From: Anseongella sp036570465
Lineage (GTDB): Bacteria > Bacteroidota > Bacteroidia > Sphingobacteriales > Sphingobacteriaceae
Assembly (NCBI GenBank): GCA_036570465.1
Contig: DATCYD010000246.1
Location: 1 to 13,164, forward strand
Length of the DNA stretch: 13,164 nucleotides
Direction: 5' to 3'
The notes beneath the pieces were generated by a model. That model saw only the letters and a list, made by a program, of their open reading frames with translations. It had not been told where the DNA came from and did no database searches. The translations under genes and the position numbers were made by a program. Positions 1-9,129 of this stretch are shown here, piece by piece (position 1 is the stretch's first letter; each line of letters starts with the position of its first letter).

Positions 1-67
1 ATACAAGGTTGTAACGGGGTGATTCACAAGATTGCCGATGTCTTATAAAATGATTAATTGTTTACGC
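1..67. other. Upstream leader of the first SusC gene, no recognisable feature
   Basis: These bases precede the preferred SusC start. An in-frame TGA at 20-22 shows that the SusC reading frame cannot extend further upstream. I see no Bacteroidetes-type promoter (TTTG with TAnnTTTG), no hairpin and no strong ribosome binding site. The operon promoter is probably outside the window. Confidence 0.5.
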
Positions 68-3000
68 ATGAAATTTTTCAAAACAGGTATTTTTATCGCG
101 TTCATCATGTGTTGGGTCGCAACTGCCTGGGGACAGCAAACCGTCTTGCAGGGGGGCGTGTATTTCGCCACGAAAGATAACCCGCTTCCCGGTGTATCGG
201 TGATGTTGGTTAACCGCAACGGGCTTGTACTCAGTGGGGTCAATACCAATGAAAACGGTCAGTTCCGGATACCCCTTCATTCCGAGGCTGAAACAATCGT
301 CTTTTCGATGATTGGTTTTAAGACACAGGAGCTTCCCCTGAGCGGAAACACTGAATTCGAGGTGTTCCTCCTGGAAGATCTGGCTGAACTGGAGGGGGTA
401 GAAGTGGTCGCTGAGCGGGATCCGGATGTTGATCTGGGTTTTCTTACGATTGATAAAAGCGAAATGAGCAGTGCAGTAGCTTCCATTGACATGGAAGGAC
501 TGGACAAGGTGCCGGTAACTTCGGTGGATCAGCTGATCCAGGGTGCCGCGCCGGGACTGCAGGTGGTGGCCGCCAGTGGTGACCCGGGGGCAGCTGCCTC
601 CATCCGGATCCGTGGTATTTCAAGTATTTCGGGTATCAACGACCCTTTGTGGGTGATTGATGGCCGTGAAGTGATTGGAAGTAATTATAAGGTAGAAAGT
701 ATTACCGATTTCGGGTTCAGCCCCATCGGCGACCTGGACCCGGCTGATATCGAATCCATTGATATTCTGAAGGACGCTTCGGCAACGGCGTTATACGGTT
801 CCCGCGGCGCTAACGGTGTGATCGTGATCCGTACTAAACGGGGGCGCAAAGGGAAACCGGTGCTGACTTTTAATTCAAAGCTGACGATGACCGAGGTGCC
901 TCGTACGATTCCCATGCTTTCGGGCGACGACCAACGGATCTATTACCTTGAAAAGTGGACCAACGGACAGGATAACGGTACCGCGCATCCGCAGCTGAGA
1001 GGCGACATGAGCCGGGAGGATGCCTGGATATTCAATAACAATACCGATTGGGTGGACGCCATCAACAGGAATGGTTTCTATCAGCAGTACAATACTTCGC
1101 TGAGCGGTGGCGGTGACCGGGTGAGCTATTACTGGGGGCTGGGATATACCAATCAGTACGGTACCACCAAAGGGACTGGTTATGACCGGTTCAATACGAG
1201 GTTCAACCTGAATTACCAGGTTTCCGATAAGCTCAAAGTATCCGCTGACCTTTCCTACACCAACTCGCTGACTGACAAACGCGGCCAGGATCCTCCTGTC
1301 AGCAACTCGAACGTGAACCCCATCCTTCTTTCGCGGGAAACGCCGGCCTATTTCCCGATTTATTCCCGGAACGGACTTAACTATTTCGTTGACCGGAACG
1401 TCGCGGTTTCCAGCCATTCCCGATACAATCCGCTGGCAATCATTGACTATTCCACTTACCTTACCAAGGCCAACCGGTTCATGGCCTCTACCTCTATCGA
1501 TTATAAGATTTTGGATAACCTTGAATTCCGTACCCAGGTGGCCGCGGATTTCCGGGAATCTGCCGATGAATATTTCCTGCCCGGGTATGCCACAGATGCC
1601 CTTCCCGGAGAAGATCTTTACAATACAGGCCGGCAAACGGACGGTTACCAGCTACTGATCAACAATAATAACCGGCTAACCTGGTACCCGGTTCGGGAGG
1701 ATGAACATCGCCTGACGGTGACCGGGGTGCTCAACCTTAACATTGACCGGAACAACTCAACAGCCCTTTCTTATTATAACGGTGCTTCTCCCGAGCTTCG
1801 GTCTGCCGATGCTTCCGCGGTGATTTCCAGCGCGAGCGGGATTTTTGGAGCCCGGAAATACATCGGGATGTTTATCCAGGGGCACTATGCCTTTAAGGAC
1901 CGGTATTTTCTGACCGTTACCGGCAAGACGGAGGGTGATTCGCGATATGGTAGCGACAATCCCTATTCTCTTTTCCCAGCCATCGGCGCTGCCTGGGAGA
2001 TGTCCAAAGAACCTTTTTTGGAGTCGGCCGCCTGGGTGAATTCCATTAAACCACGTTTTGCTTTCGGGATTACAGGGAACCTGCCGGATGTACTGAATTT
2101 GTATGATGTCGCTTACTCTACCAGTATCGGGTATATGGGAGAAACCTATATTTATCCTTCCAAATTTGCCTACGATAATATCAGCGAAGAGCGGACCACC
2201 GAATATAACCTGGGTGTGGACTGGGCCCTGTTCAATAACCGCATTACCGGCCAGTTTGACTATTACAACCGGCGAACCAGAGATCTCCTGCTGAGGGAAC
2301 GGCTTTCCTCCACCCTGGGTTATTCATCCCAGTATGTCAATTTCGGTACAGTAGAAAACTCGGGTGTTGAATTCGGCATCACAGCCGTCATTCTGGAAGG
2401 GAAGGACAAGGGCTTCCGCTGGAAGACATTCTTTAACATTGCCAGAAACCGGAATAAATTGCTCAGTTTACCTGATAATTTTGACGCCGATGCCTTTAGC
2501 TCCACCCGGGAAGGCTTTTCTTCCAAACTGCGGGCAGGAGATGTCATTGGTGGTTTTTACGGATACCGGGCGCTGGGCGTATATCCAACCGATGCCGACG
2601 CGATCCTGCTTGATCCGAACGGAATTATTATTTACGAGGCAGACGGCATTACGCCCAAATACATGCGCTATGGTTCCAGCACGGGACACCAATTCCAGGG
2701 CGGAGATATGATCTACGACGATATTAATGGAGACGGGATCATCAATGAATTAGACCAGGTGCAGATCGGCGATGCCAATCCTGTATTCTTCGGTGGTTGG
2801 AATAATACCTTCAATTACAGAAACTGGATGCTAAGTGTCAATTTTCAGTATCAGTATGGCAACGATGTGATCAACGGTACCCGTTACACCATGGAACGGA
2901 TGCAGTATTCACATAATCAGTCACGATCTATTCTCGGTCGCTGGAGGAAACAAGGCGATATTGCCGAAATTCCGCGGGCGCAGTCGAATGATAACTGGAA

Positions 3001-3280
3001 CCGTATTGCGTCCACCCGCTGGGTGGAGGAAGCATCATATTTACGGTTGAAAACAGTTTCGCTTACCTATAATGTGGAAAGGGAAGCGATCAGCCGGCTG
3101 AACATTGGTCTGCAGCAGCTCAGCGTTTTTGTAACGGCTTATAACCTGTCCACCCTGAGCGATTACCTGGGACTGGATCCTGAGGTACCGATTACCGGCG
3201 GGGTTACCTTGTTTGGTATTGACAGCAGTACCACCGCGCCTGCAAGACAGTTCACCTTCGGATTAAGAGCTACTTTTTAA
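68..3280 (+). CDS. SusC/RagA-family TonB-linked outer-membrane transporter (SusC1)
   Basis: This is an outer-membrane beta-barrel that, with its SusD lid, imports oligosaccharides using TonB energy. From Met at 68 the protein has 1070 residues, the usual SusC size. A signal peptide (1-22, probable cleavage AWG/QQ) is followed by a carboxypeptidase-regulatory-like domain at about 25-102, including the stretch NENGQFRI. A TonB-box-like GVEVVAE lies near 110-116 and the plug at about 130-258. The plug has the family motifs IRIRG and LYGSRGANGVIVI. The barrel has an EF-hand-like loop (D885, N887, D889, D896) and ends in an aromatic residue (LRATF), as expected for barrel insertion. No STN domain is present. 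The start is uncertain: in-frame ATGs at 38 and 50 and a TTG at 32 also exist, and none has a clear Shine-Dalgarno sequence. Met68 was chosen because it gives the most typical signal peptide. SusD1 follows after 3 bases. Confidence 0.95.
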   Translation: MKFFKTGIFIAFIMCWVATAWGQQTVLQGGVYFATKDNPLPGVSVMLVNRNGLVLSGVNTNENGQFRIPLHSEAETIVFSMIGFKTQELPLSGNTEFEVFLLEDLAELEGVEVVAERDPDVDLGFLTIDKSEMSSAVASIDMEGLDKVPVTSVDQLIQGAAPGLQVVAASGDPGAAASIRIRGISSISGINDPLWVIDGREVIGSNYKVESITDFGFSPIGDLDPADIESIDILKDASATALYGSRGANGVIVIRTKRGRKGKPVLTFNSKLTMTEVPRTIPMLSGDDQRIYYLEKWTNGQDNGTAHPQLRGDMSREDAWIFNNNTDWVDAINRNGFYQQYNTSLSGGGDRVSYYWGLGYTNQYGTTKGTGYDRFNTRFNLNYQVSDKLKVSADLSYTNSLTDKRGQDPPVSNSNVNPILLSRETPAYFPIYSRNGLNYFVDRNVAVSSHSRYNPLAIIDYSTYLTKANRFMASTSIDYKILDNLEFRTQVAADFRESADEYFLPGYATDALPGEDLYNTGRQTDGYQLLINNNNRLTWYPVREDEHRLTVTGVLNLNIDRNNSTALSYYNGASPELRSADASAVISSASGIFGARKYIGMFIQGHYAFKDRYFLTVTGKTEGDSRYGSDNPYSLFPAIGAAWEMSKEPFLESAAWVNSIKPRFAFGITGNLPDVLNLYDVAYSTSIGYMGETYIYPSKFAYDNISEERTTEYNLGVDWALFNNRITGQFDYYNRRTRDLLLRERLSSTLGYSSQYVNFGTVENSGVEFGITAVILEGKDKGFRWKTFFNIARNRNKLLSLPDNFDADAFSSTREGFSSKLRAGDVIGGFYGYRALGVYPTDADAILLDPNGIIIYEADGITPKYMRYGSSTGHQFQGGDMIYDDINGDGIINELDQVQIGDANPVFFGGWNNTFNYRNWMLSVNFQYQYGNDVINGTRYTMERMQYSHNQSRSILGRWRKQGDIAEIPRAQSNDNWNRIASTRWVEEASYLRLKTVSLTYNVEREAISRLNIGLQQLSVFVTAYNLSTLSDYLGLDPEVPITGGVTLFGIDSSTTAPARQFTFGLRATF

Positions 3281-3283
3281 CCA

Positions 3284-4831
3284 ATGGCAAAAACAGATCA
3301 AATGATGGTCAAAATACGATATAGCTTGCTGGGAGTCATCTTTTTGATGTCGTCCTGTGATAAATTCCTGGAAGTGGAAACGCCCGACAACCTGGTCAAA
3401 GATGAATTCTGGCAGGATGAAGGACAGGTACATTCCTCCCTGATAGGGCTCTACACTTCGCTGAACAGTTGTCTGGACGTTTTCCAGAGCTGGGGTGATA
3501 TCCGTTCCTCCCTTTATGCGCCCGGAGCTGGTGATGGATTCAATAGTAACCGGGCCGAATTCATGCGACACGATATTTATCCCGATAACGGGCTGGTATC
3601 ATGGTCGCCGGTGTATCGTTCAATTACCTGGATCAACTCGTTCATCAAGAACGCGCCCCTGGCCCTGGAATTGGACGAAAATCTGACCCAGGCGGAGCTT
3701 TCTTCGATGATGGGTGAAGCCCGGGCATTGCGTGCGCTGAATTACTTTTACCTGGTACGCGCCTTTCGGGAGGTGCCGCTGATCACCGAACCCTATGAAT
3801 CCGATTCGCAGACCTTCAATACGGCGGCGGCAAGTGAAGAAGAGGTCTTGGATTTTGTCGAGGAAGACCTTGAATTTGCGCTGGAAAACGCGCCGGAAAC
3901 ATTCGAGAATGTGAACGAACGATACGGTCGTATTACCAAAAACGCGGTGCGGGCCCTGTGGGCGGATGTGAAATTATGGAGAAATGAGTATCAGGCCTGC
4001 CTGGACCTTTGTCTGCAGCTGGATGCACAATACGCCGGCTCAATGGTACGTCCGCTGGACTGGTACAGCATCTTCAACCCTGGGAATTCTACCGAAAGCA
4101 TCTTTGAATTGCAGTACATGCTGGAAGGGCCGAATTCCCCACTTTACAACTGGTTTTCCCACACCAATACTTCGGGCAATGATCGCCGGTACCTGGGTAA
4201 TCCCACCAATATCACCCTGAACGCCACTGAGATACTGTATCCACCAGTATTACCCGATTATACGACATCGGATACCATCCGGTTGAAAACCTATTCTTCA
4301 TTTGCCGGGCTACACACGAACGGCTATGGCAGTGGAGTGGAAGTATATAAATTCCTGGGCGAAGCACCTTATCAGCGCGCTTACCGTTCCGGCGGCAACC
4401 GGAACGCCAATTATATCTTTTACCGCTACCGGGAGATATTGTTCATGAAGGCAGAAGCCTATGCCATGCTGGGACGTTACCCGGAGGCTGAAGCCGCCAT
4501 TAATGTGGTACGCGAGCATTGCGACATTCCTCCGCTCGGTATCGGTGAAGGCGGCGAAGGGGAGGAATTTTTCAGCAGGCTCTTAATGGAGCGGGAATTT
4601 GAGCTGGGTTTTGAAGGGAAAGAATGGTTTGCCGTGGTTCGGATCAGCCGGCGTCAGGGCTACGCGAATGTCCTGATTGAAAAATCGGCCAATGAAAACC
4701 CCATGAATGTCAGCTATTCAGTGATCCGCGCCCGCCTGCTGGATCAGGAAAGCTGGTTCTTGCCTTACAATGAAACTGAATTGGAGAACAATCTCCAGCT
4801 GGAACAGAAGGACTATTATAAGAATAAATAA
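3284..4831 (+). CDS. SusD/RagB-family glycan-binding lipoprotein (SusD1)
   Basis: This is a surface lipoprotein that caps the preceding SusC and captures glycan for import. The 515-residue length is normal for SusD. The lipobox LMSSC places the lipidated cysteine at residue 25, followed by DKFLEV, the standard SusD opening. The middle contains helical TPR-like segments (for example EARALRALNYFYLVRAF). The C-terminal signature ELGFEGKEWF begins near residue 440, and the protein ends with a SusD-like tail in which a WFLPYNETEL stretch resembles the common W-x-x-P-I-x-x-x-E motif. The ATG at 3284 begins 3 bases after the SusC1 stop. ATGs at 3302 and 3305 would give a shorter leader before the same lipobox and are equally plausible. 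The sequence does not reveal the bound glycan. Confidence 0.95.
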   Translation: MAKTDQMMVKIRYSLLGVIFLMSSCDKFLEVETPDNLVKDEFWQDEGQVHSSLIGLYTSLNSCLDVFQSWGDIRSSLYAPGAGDGFNSNRAEFMRHDIYPDNGLVSWSPVYRSITWINSFIKNAPLALELDENLTQAELSSMMGEARALRALNYFYLVRAFREVPLITEPYESDSQTFNTAAASEEEVLDFVEEDLEFALENAPETFENVNERYGRITKNAVRALWADVKLWRNEYQACLDLCLQLDAQYAGSMVRPLDWYSIFNPGNSTESIFELQYMLEGPNSPLYNWFSHTNTSGNDRRYLGNPTNITLNATEILYPPVLPDYTTSDTIRLKTYSSFAGLHTNGYGSGVEVYKFLGEAPYQRAYRSGGNRNANYIFYRYREILFMKAEAYAMLGRYPEAEAAINVVREHCDIPPLGIGEGGEGEEFFSRLLMEREFELGFEGKEWFAVVRISRRQGYANVLIEKSANENPMNVSYSVIRARLLDQESWFLPYNETELENNLQLEQKDYYKNK

Positions 4832-4834
4832 GAC

Positions 4835-6292
4835 ATGAACACCATGCGACTCATGAAACCGCTTACAGGTCTGTTACTGCTGCTAATGCTGGCAGGCCTG
4901 ACGGGCTGCGAAAATAAGCTTTCCGATGCCCGGTTCGAAGAGACGGAAGATCTTCAGATCATGGACTATATTGATACCCGGGAAGACCTCAGTGTTTACC
5001 GGGAACTGGTGGAATATACTGGCCAGCGAAACCTGCTGAAAACTGCAGGTACCTATACCGTATTCATTCCTGACAATGCAGCCTTTGAGCGTCTGTTTGC
5101 GCGTCTTTCAGAAGGGGGCAGCACAGTGGACGCCATTTCCGACAAGGAACCGGCATACTGGCTTAATTATTTCAGGTATCATCTCCTGGATCGGAAGGTC
5201 AACACCAACGCGTTTACTCCCGGACCGCTGCCCGCGGCCACCGCCCTGGACGGAAAATACGTGATCGCAGATATCCGCGATTCTTATGCAGCAATCCGGC
5301 TCAATAACGCCGCCACGATCGTTCAGTATAACATTGAACTCACTAACGGCTATGTGAACATCATTGACGATGTGTTAATGCCTCCCGTTACTACGGTTTA
5401 CGAACAACTGAAGGCTACCGGCAAGTATGAAACCATGCTGGGGATATTCGAAGAAACCGGCCTGGACGCCTATCTGAAAGACAGCCTGGTTACCGTGTTC
5501 ATCGAAAGCGACAAGGTGCTGGAAGCCTATAATTTCACCCGGGACTCCATTAAAGACCTGCATGATTGGGCATCTTACCACATCATCCCGGATTCAGGAT
5601 ATTTCCTGAACCAGCTCACTAAGCAACGTTACTTTCCACTTTATAAGGAAGAGTCACTTAGTTTCCAGGAAGACGAATTTGGACAGTATTATATGAATGA
5701 AGATTACCGTTTTGACCAGTCAGCCGAATATGGCATTGACCGGGTTGGTTATAACGGAATCTATCACAGCATGGATACGATCATCAGTATCGTGGAAGCA
5801 CCGCCCAGTACAATCCGGATGAATTTATATCCACCGGGAAGTCCTTACGGAGAACAAAACGTATTTGCCAAGGCGCCTGCCCGGATCGTGCTGAATACCG
5901 GAACCAAAAGCTACCATCAAAACCGGGAAGGCAAGATCGTCCAGTTTGATGCCCAGCAGATCGGAGACTCATTCCACCTGACTTTTTCCGAGGTGCCGGC
6001 TGGAAAATACCGGATCCGCCTGATCCATCGCGGAGGAGGAACACGAGGCACCTACCTGACCATTTATAATAATCAGATCGTTGACGACGAGATCGTGCTT
6101 CGTGATCCGGATGGAACGTTCGAGGAATGGAACTACCTGAGGTATAATTACTGCGGCGATATCACTGTGGAATCGCGCTCGGATGTTACCATTACGTTTG
6201 CGTTCCAGAATTTCGGTTCTAACAAGAAGCCGAGCTATTGTTGTGACGTGTTGATGGACATGATAGAACTGATCCCCATAACGGAAGAATAA
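4835..6292 (+). CDS. FAS1 (fasciclin) domain lipoprotein, probable surface glycan-binding protein
   Basis: This 485-residue lipoprotein has lipobox LTGC with Cys25. It contains two fasciclin-like domains. The first, at about 40-184, is clear: the H1-type segment TYTVFIPDNAAF is at 73-84 and the H2-type segment NGYVNIIDDVLMPP at 171-184. The second, at about 185-321, is weaker (LVTVFIESDKVLEAY, then YNGIYHSMDTIISI). Residues about 325-485 form a separate beta-rich domain that I cannot assign. It contains Cys440 and a Cys469-Cys470 pair, so a disulfide is possible after export. FAS1 domains mediate adhesion and ligand binding in other systems. Lying between two SusCD pairs, this protein is probably an accessory surface glycan-binding protein, which is an inference from position. 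It starts 3 bases after the SusD1 stop, and no catalytic motif was seen. Confidence 0.85.
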   Translation: MNTMRLMKPLTGLLLLLMLAGLTGCENKLSDARFEETEDLQIMDYIDTREDLSVYRELVEYTGQRNLLKTAGTYTVFIPDNAAFERLFARLSEGGSTVDAISDKEPAYWLNYFRYHLLDRKVNTNAFTPGPLPAATALDGKYVIADIRDSYAAIRLNNAATIVQYNIELTNGYVNIIDDVLMPPVTTVYEQLKATGKYETMLGIFEETGLDAYLKDSLVTVFIESDKVLEAYNFTRDSIKDLHDWASYHIIPDSGYFLNQLTKQRYFPLYKEESLSFQEDEFGQYYMNEDYRFDQSAEYGIDRVGYNGIYHSMDTIISIVEAPPSTIRMNLYPPGSPYGEQNVFAKAPARIVLNTGTKSYHQNREGKIVQFDAQQIGDSFHLTFSEVPAGKYRIRLIHRGGGTRGTYLTIYNNQIVDDEIVLRDPDGTFEEWNYLRYNYCGDITVESRSDVTITFAFQNFGSNKKPSYCCDVLMDMIELIPITEE

Positions 6293-6296
6293 ATAC

Positions 6297-9107
6297 ATGA
6301 AAATGAATTTGAAACTGATCGTACCTGCGGGAATTTGCATTGCCCTATGCAGCGCCCTGGAAGGCCGTCTCATGGCGCAGGATGTGCCGGAGGCGGGCCA
6401 GATTGGCCAGCAAACCAAAGAAGCCGCGGACGACTCCCTGAAACTTATACAGCAGGAACTGGCCGGGGGAGGTGATGCCGTCACGTTTGGCGAGCTGCTT
6501 TCCGGACAAGCCGGCATCCAGGCTGTAGAAAGCGGAAGTGCCGGTGCTGCACCATTGCTGATGATCCGGGGTGTGAACTCCATTAACCTGTATGCCCAGC
6601 CATATATCTATGTGGACGGCATTCCGGTCCGGTATAATAGTGCCATGGATCCTTTTCTTTCCGTGCTTCAGCCCACCCGTTTTGCGTATGTGAACCCCAA
6701 TGATATCAGTGGTATTACGATCTCCCGGAGTGGAGAGGGGTTGTCCAGGATGGGGGGACGCGGAGGCGCAGGAGCCGTTTATATTACTACTGAACGCGGT
6801 GAATTCGGCGGGACCCATGTGGATTTCAGCGCCAGTCATGGCTGGCTGAGTGCTGATTACTCAGTTCCCCACATGGGAAGCAGTGCTTTCCGGGATTACC
6901 TGCGTTCCTACATGTCTGAGAACGGGGTGCCGGATAGCGAACTGAACACCTCTCCGCTGTTCAACTCATCCCTTCCGCAATACAACAGTAATACCGATTG
7001 GCTTAGCCTGATTTCCCGCGATGCCAGTTTCGATGATTACCATGTCAAGCTGAAAGGTGGAGATGCGGATGCGAATTATATGTTCAGCATCGGTTACACC
7101 GGGAAGCAGGAAACCCTGAAGGGATCCGGGTTGGAACGTATTAGCATGCGTTTTAACCTGGATTACAAACTATCTCCAAAATTCGAGATATCCAACAACC
7201 TGTCTTATGGGAATACAACACTGAATTACCACGAAGAAGGTCCCGATTGGGGAATTCATCCCTTATTTGTCTCGGCTACCAAGGCGCCATTCTTTCATTC
7301 CATGGCACACGACCCTGAAGGTGCACAGACCCGTTCGCTGGCAGCAGTGGATGAACTTGGAAAAAGTAACCCCCTGGCGTTGGTGAATTCCATGAACAAT
7401 AACAACGAAGAAAACCGGGTGGACGGATTGGTGACCGCTAAATGGACCTTGTCTCCTGAGCTTTCGCTGAATACCTCGCTGGCGGTAAATTATTACAATA
7501 TCAAGGAAAAGCAGTATCGCCCCTCTCTGGGGATCGTCAATGACCTGCACCGGCTTCGTCAGAACTCCAAACGCAATTCCAGTGAATTAATGTTTCGTTC
7601 CAATAGCTGGGTGGAAAAATCCGGAAAATGGGGCGCCGGCAATTCGTTTAGCGCCCGGGCAGGTTTCCTGGTAGAGACTTATGAAGAGAAATCAGTGTTT
7701 GCCCGAAAGATCAACGCGGGAACCGACGATTATGAAACGCTCGAACAAGGAACGGTTGACAGCGCTTCCGGTGTAAAATACGAATCGAACCTGCTGGCCT
7801 TTTACCTGCGCGGCGAAGTGGACCTGCTGGAGCGCGTACATATATCTGCCAATGTGAACCTGGAAGCTTCCTCCAATTTCGGCCCCGAAAGCCGCTGGAT
7901 GGTGTATCCGGGAGTGACTGCTATTGGCGATCTGCTGGACCGGGATCAAATGCATCAGGTTTCGCTTCGCGCGGAATGGGGACGCAGCGGCAACAACGAC
8001 CTGCGAGGCTACTACTATAAAAGCCTGTACTATCCCGCCAATTATTTTGGCTATGGCGGCGTTTACCTTGGGAATGTGGCCAACCCGGACATTCGTCCGG
8101 AAGTGACCGATACCTATGACGCAGGTATCACGGCCGCCCTGTTTGATGGCCGGGTGACTGTAGATGCAGGTTATTATTATAAAAATACCAGCGACCTGAT
8201 CACCTATAAGGCCGTACCGATCGAGATCGGACTTGATCCGCAATTTGAAAATAACGGCGAGGTGGCCTCACAAGGAATTGAAATTTCCCTGGACGCCCGC
8301 ATTCTGGAGAAGGAAGATGTTTCCTGGAATATATACGGGCATGTTTCTACGCTGAAGAACGAAATAAAAACGCTGGAGAACGGAGATATTGTCCGCAGCC
8401 TGGGCGGTGTCAGTGGGATTGCCAGGAAAGGGGAAGCCCTGGGATCGTTTTACGGCTATAAGGTTTTGGGGGTATTTGGCTCAGCGGCTGAAGTAGATCT
8501 TAGCAAGGCTGACGGTACTGCTTACAAGCCCGGTGATTATATTGTTGAGGATGTAAACGGCGATTCAAAGATCAATGAAATGGATCAGCAGGTGATTGGA
8601 TCAGCATTGCCTGATCTGTTTGGAAGCGTGGGTACTGTTTTGCAGTACCGGCGTCTGTCGCTGAATGCCATGTTTTCCTTCTCATCCGGAAATGAGATAT
8701 ACAATAGTCTCAATCAGCAGATGCACCTGATGAAAGATTACTCCAACCAGTCTCCGGATGTAACCGGAAGGTGGATATCAGAAAGCCAGGCTGGCACCGG
8801 CTGGAGCCGCGCCGCCCTGGATGATCCTTCCTCCAACGGGGCCGCCTCCGATTTGTGGGTGGAAGACGGCAGCTATGTAAAGCTCCGCAGAGTAACCCTG
8901 AGCTATGAAGTTCCTGTGCAACGGAGCCTGCGGTTCCTGAGCGGATTGCAGCTTTATGTTACAGGCGAGAACCTGCTGACTTTCACAGATTACAGTGGAA
9001 TGGACCCCGAAGTGATCGGCTCCTTTGATCCGTTGCTGCGAGGCATTGACTTTGGCGCATCACCCATGCCACGTTCTTTCCTGGTGGGCCTGAAAGCGTC
9101 GTTTTGA
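6297..9107 (+). CDS. SusC-family outer-membrane protein lacking the N-terminal extension (SusC2)
   Basis: This is a second SusC-like barrel of 936 residues, shorter than SusC1. The signal peptide ends at about residue 27 (LMA/QD). Only about 33 residues, rich in Gln, Ala and acidic residues, separate it from the plug, so no carboxypeptidase-regulatory-like domain is present. No clear TonB box is visible; DSLKLIQ at 46-52 is a weak candidate. The plug (about 60-168) keeps LLMIRG, YIYVDGIPV and a variant RMGGRGGAGAVYI of the usual LYGSRGANG motif. The barrel retains an EF-hand-like loop (D752, N754, D756, D763) and ends LKASF. The ATG is 4 bases after the FAS1 stop, with GGAAGA at 6283-6288 as a Shine-Dalgarno-like site 8 bases upstream. 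The FAS1 gene occupies the DNA directly upstream, so no missing N-terminus is hidden there. SusD2 follows after 22 bases. Confidence 0.92.
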   Translation: MKMNLKLIVPAGICIALCSALEGRLMAQDVPEAGQIGQQTKEAADDSLKLIQQELAGGGDAVTFGELLSGQAGIQAVESGSAGAAPLLMIRGVNSINLYAQPYIYVDGIPVRYNSAMDPFLSVLQPTRFAYVNPNDISGITISRSGEGLSRMGGRGGAGAVYITTERGEFGGTHVDFSASHGWLSADYSVPHMGSSAFRDYLRSYMSENGVPDSELNTSPLFNSSLPQYNSNTDWLSLISRDASFDDYHVKLKGGDADANYMFSIGYTGKQETLKGSGLERISMRFNLDYKLSPKFEISNNLSYGNTTLNYHEEGPDWGIHPLFVSATKAPFFHSMAHDPEGAQTRSLAAVDELGKSNPLALVNSMNNNNEENRVDGLVTAKWTLSPELSLNTSLAVNYYNIKEKQYRPSLGIVNDLHRLRQNSKRNSSELMFRSNSWVEKSGKWGAGNSFSARAGFLVETYEEKSVFARKINAGTDDYETLEQGTVDSASGVKYESNLLAFYLRGEVDLLERVHISANVNLEASSNFGPESRWMVYPGVTAIGDLLDRDQMHQVSLRAEWGRSGNNDLRGYYYKSLYYPANYFGYGGVYLGNVANPDIRPEVTDTYDAGITAALFDGRVTVDAGYYYKNTSDLITYKAVPIEIGLDPQFENNGEVASQGIEISLDARILEKEDVSWNIYGHVSTLKNEIKTLENGDIVRSLGGVSGIARKGEALGSFYGYKVLGVFGSAAEVDLSKADGTAYKPGDYIVEDVNGDSKINEMDQQVIGSALPDLFGSVGTVLQYRRLSLNAMFSFSSGNEIYNSLNQQMHLMKDYSNQSPDVTGRWISESQAGTGWSRAALDDPSSNGAASDLWVEDGSYVKLRRVTLSYEVPVQRSLRFLSGLQLYVTGENLLTFTDYSGMDPEVIGSFDPLLRGIDFGASPMPRSFLVGLKASF

Positions 9108-9129
9108 TGGAATACGAAATTTTGTACAG

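Noticed and set aside
32..67. Upstream TTG/ATG starts (32, 38, 50) for SusC1
   Set aside because: They only lengthen the n-region of the signal peptide and none has a Shine-Dalgarno sequence. They are kept as alternatives, with 50 the most plausible of them.
875..1636. 253-codon antisense open frame
   Set aside because: It lies fully inside the barrel-coding part of SusC1, has no recognisable domain or signal, and the + strand protein is clearly genuine.
5969..6583. 204-codon antisense open frame spanning the FAS1/SusC2 junction
   Set aside because: It overlaps two well-supported genes and its translation is Ser/Pro/Arg-rich without domain features, typical of a shadow frame.
7692..8243. 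183-codon antisense open frame within SusC2
   Set aside because: It is fully internal to SusC2 and shows no domain or start context.
6297..9107. SusC2 as a 5'-truncated or frameshifted pseudogene
   Set aside because: It has an intact signal peptide, a plausible ribosome binding site, a continuous frame and a proper C-terminal strand, so the short N-terminus looks native.
9108..9129. AAATTTTG resembling the Bacteroidetes -7 box (TAnnTTTG) before SusD2
   Set aside because: It lacks the leading T, sits almost on the ATG and has no -33 partner; probably chance in an AT-rich gap.
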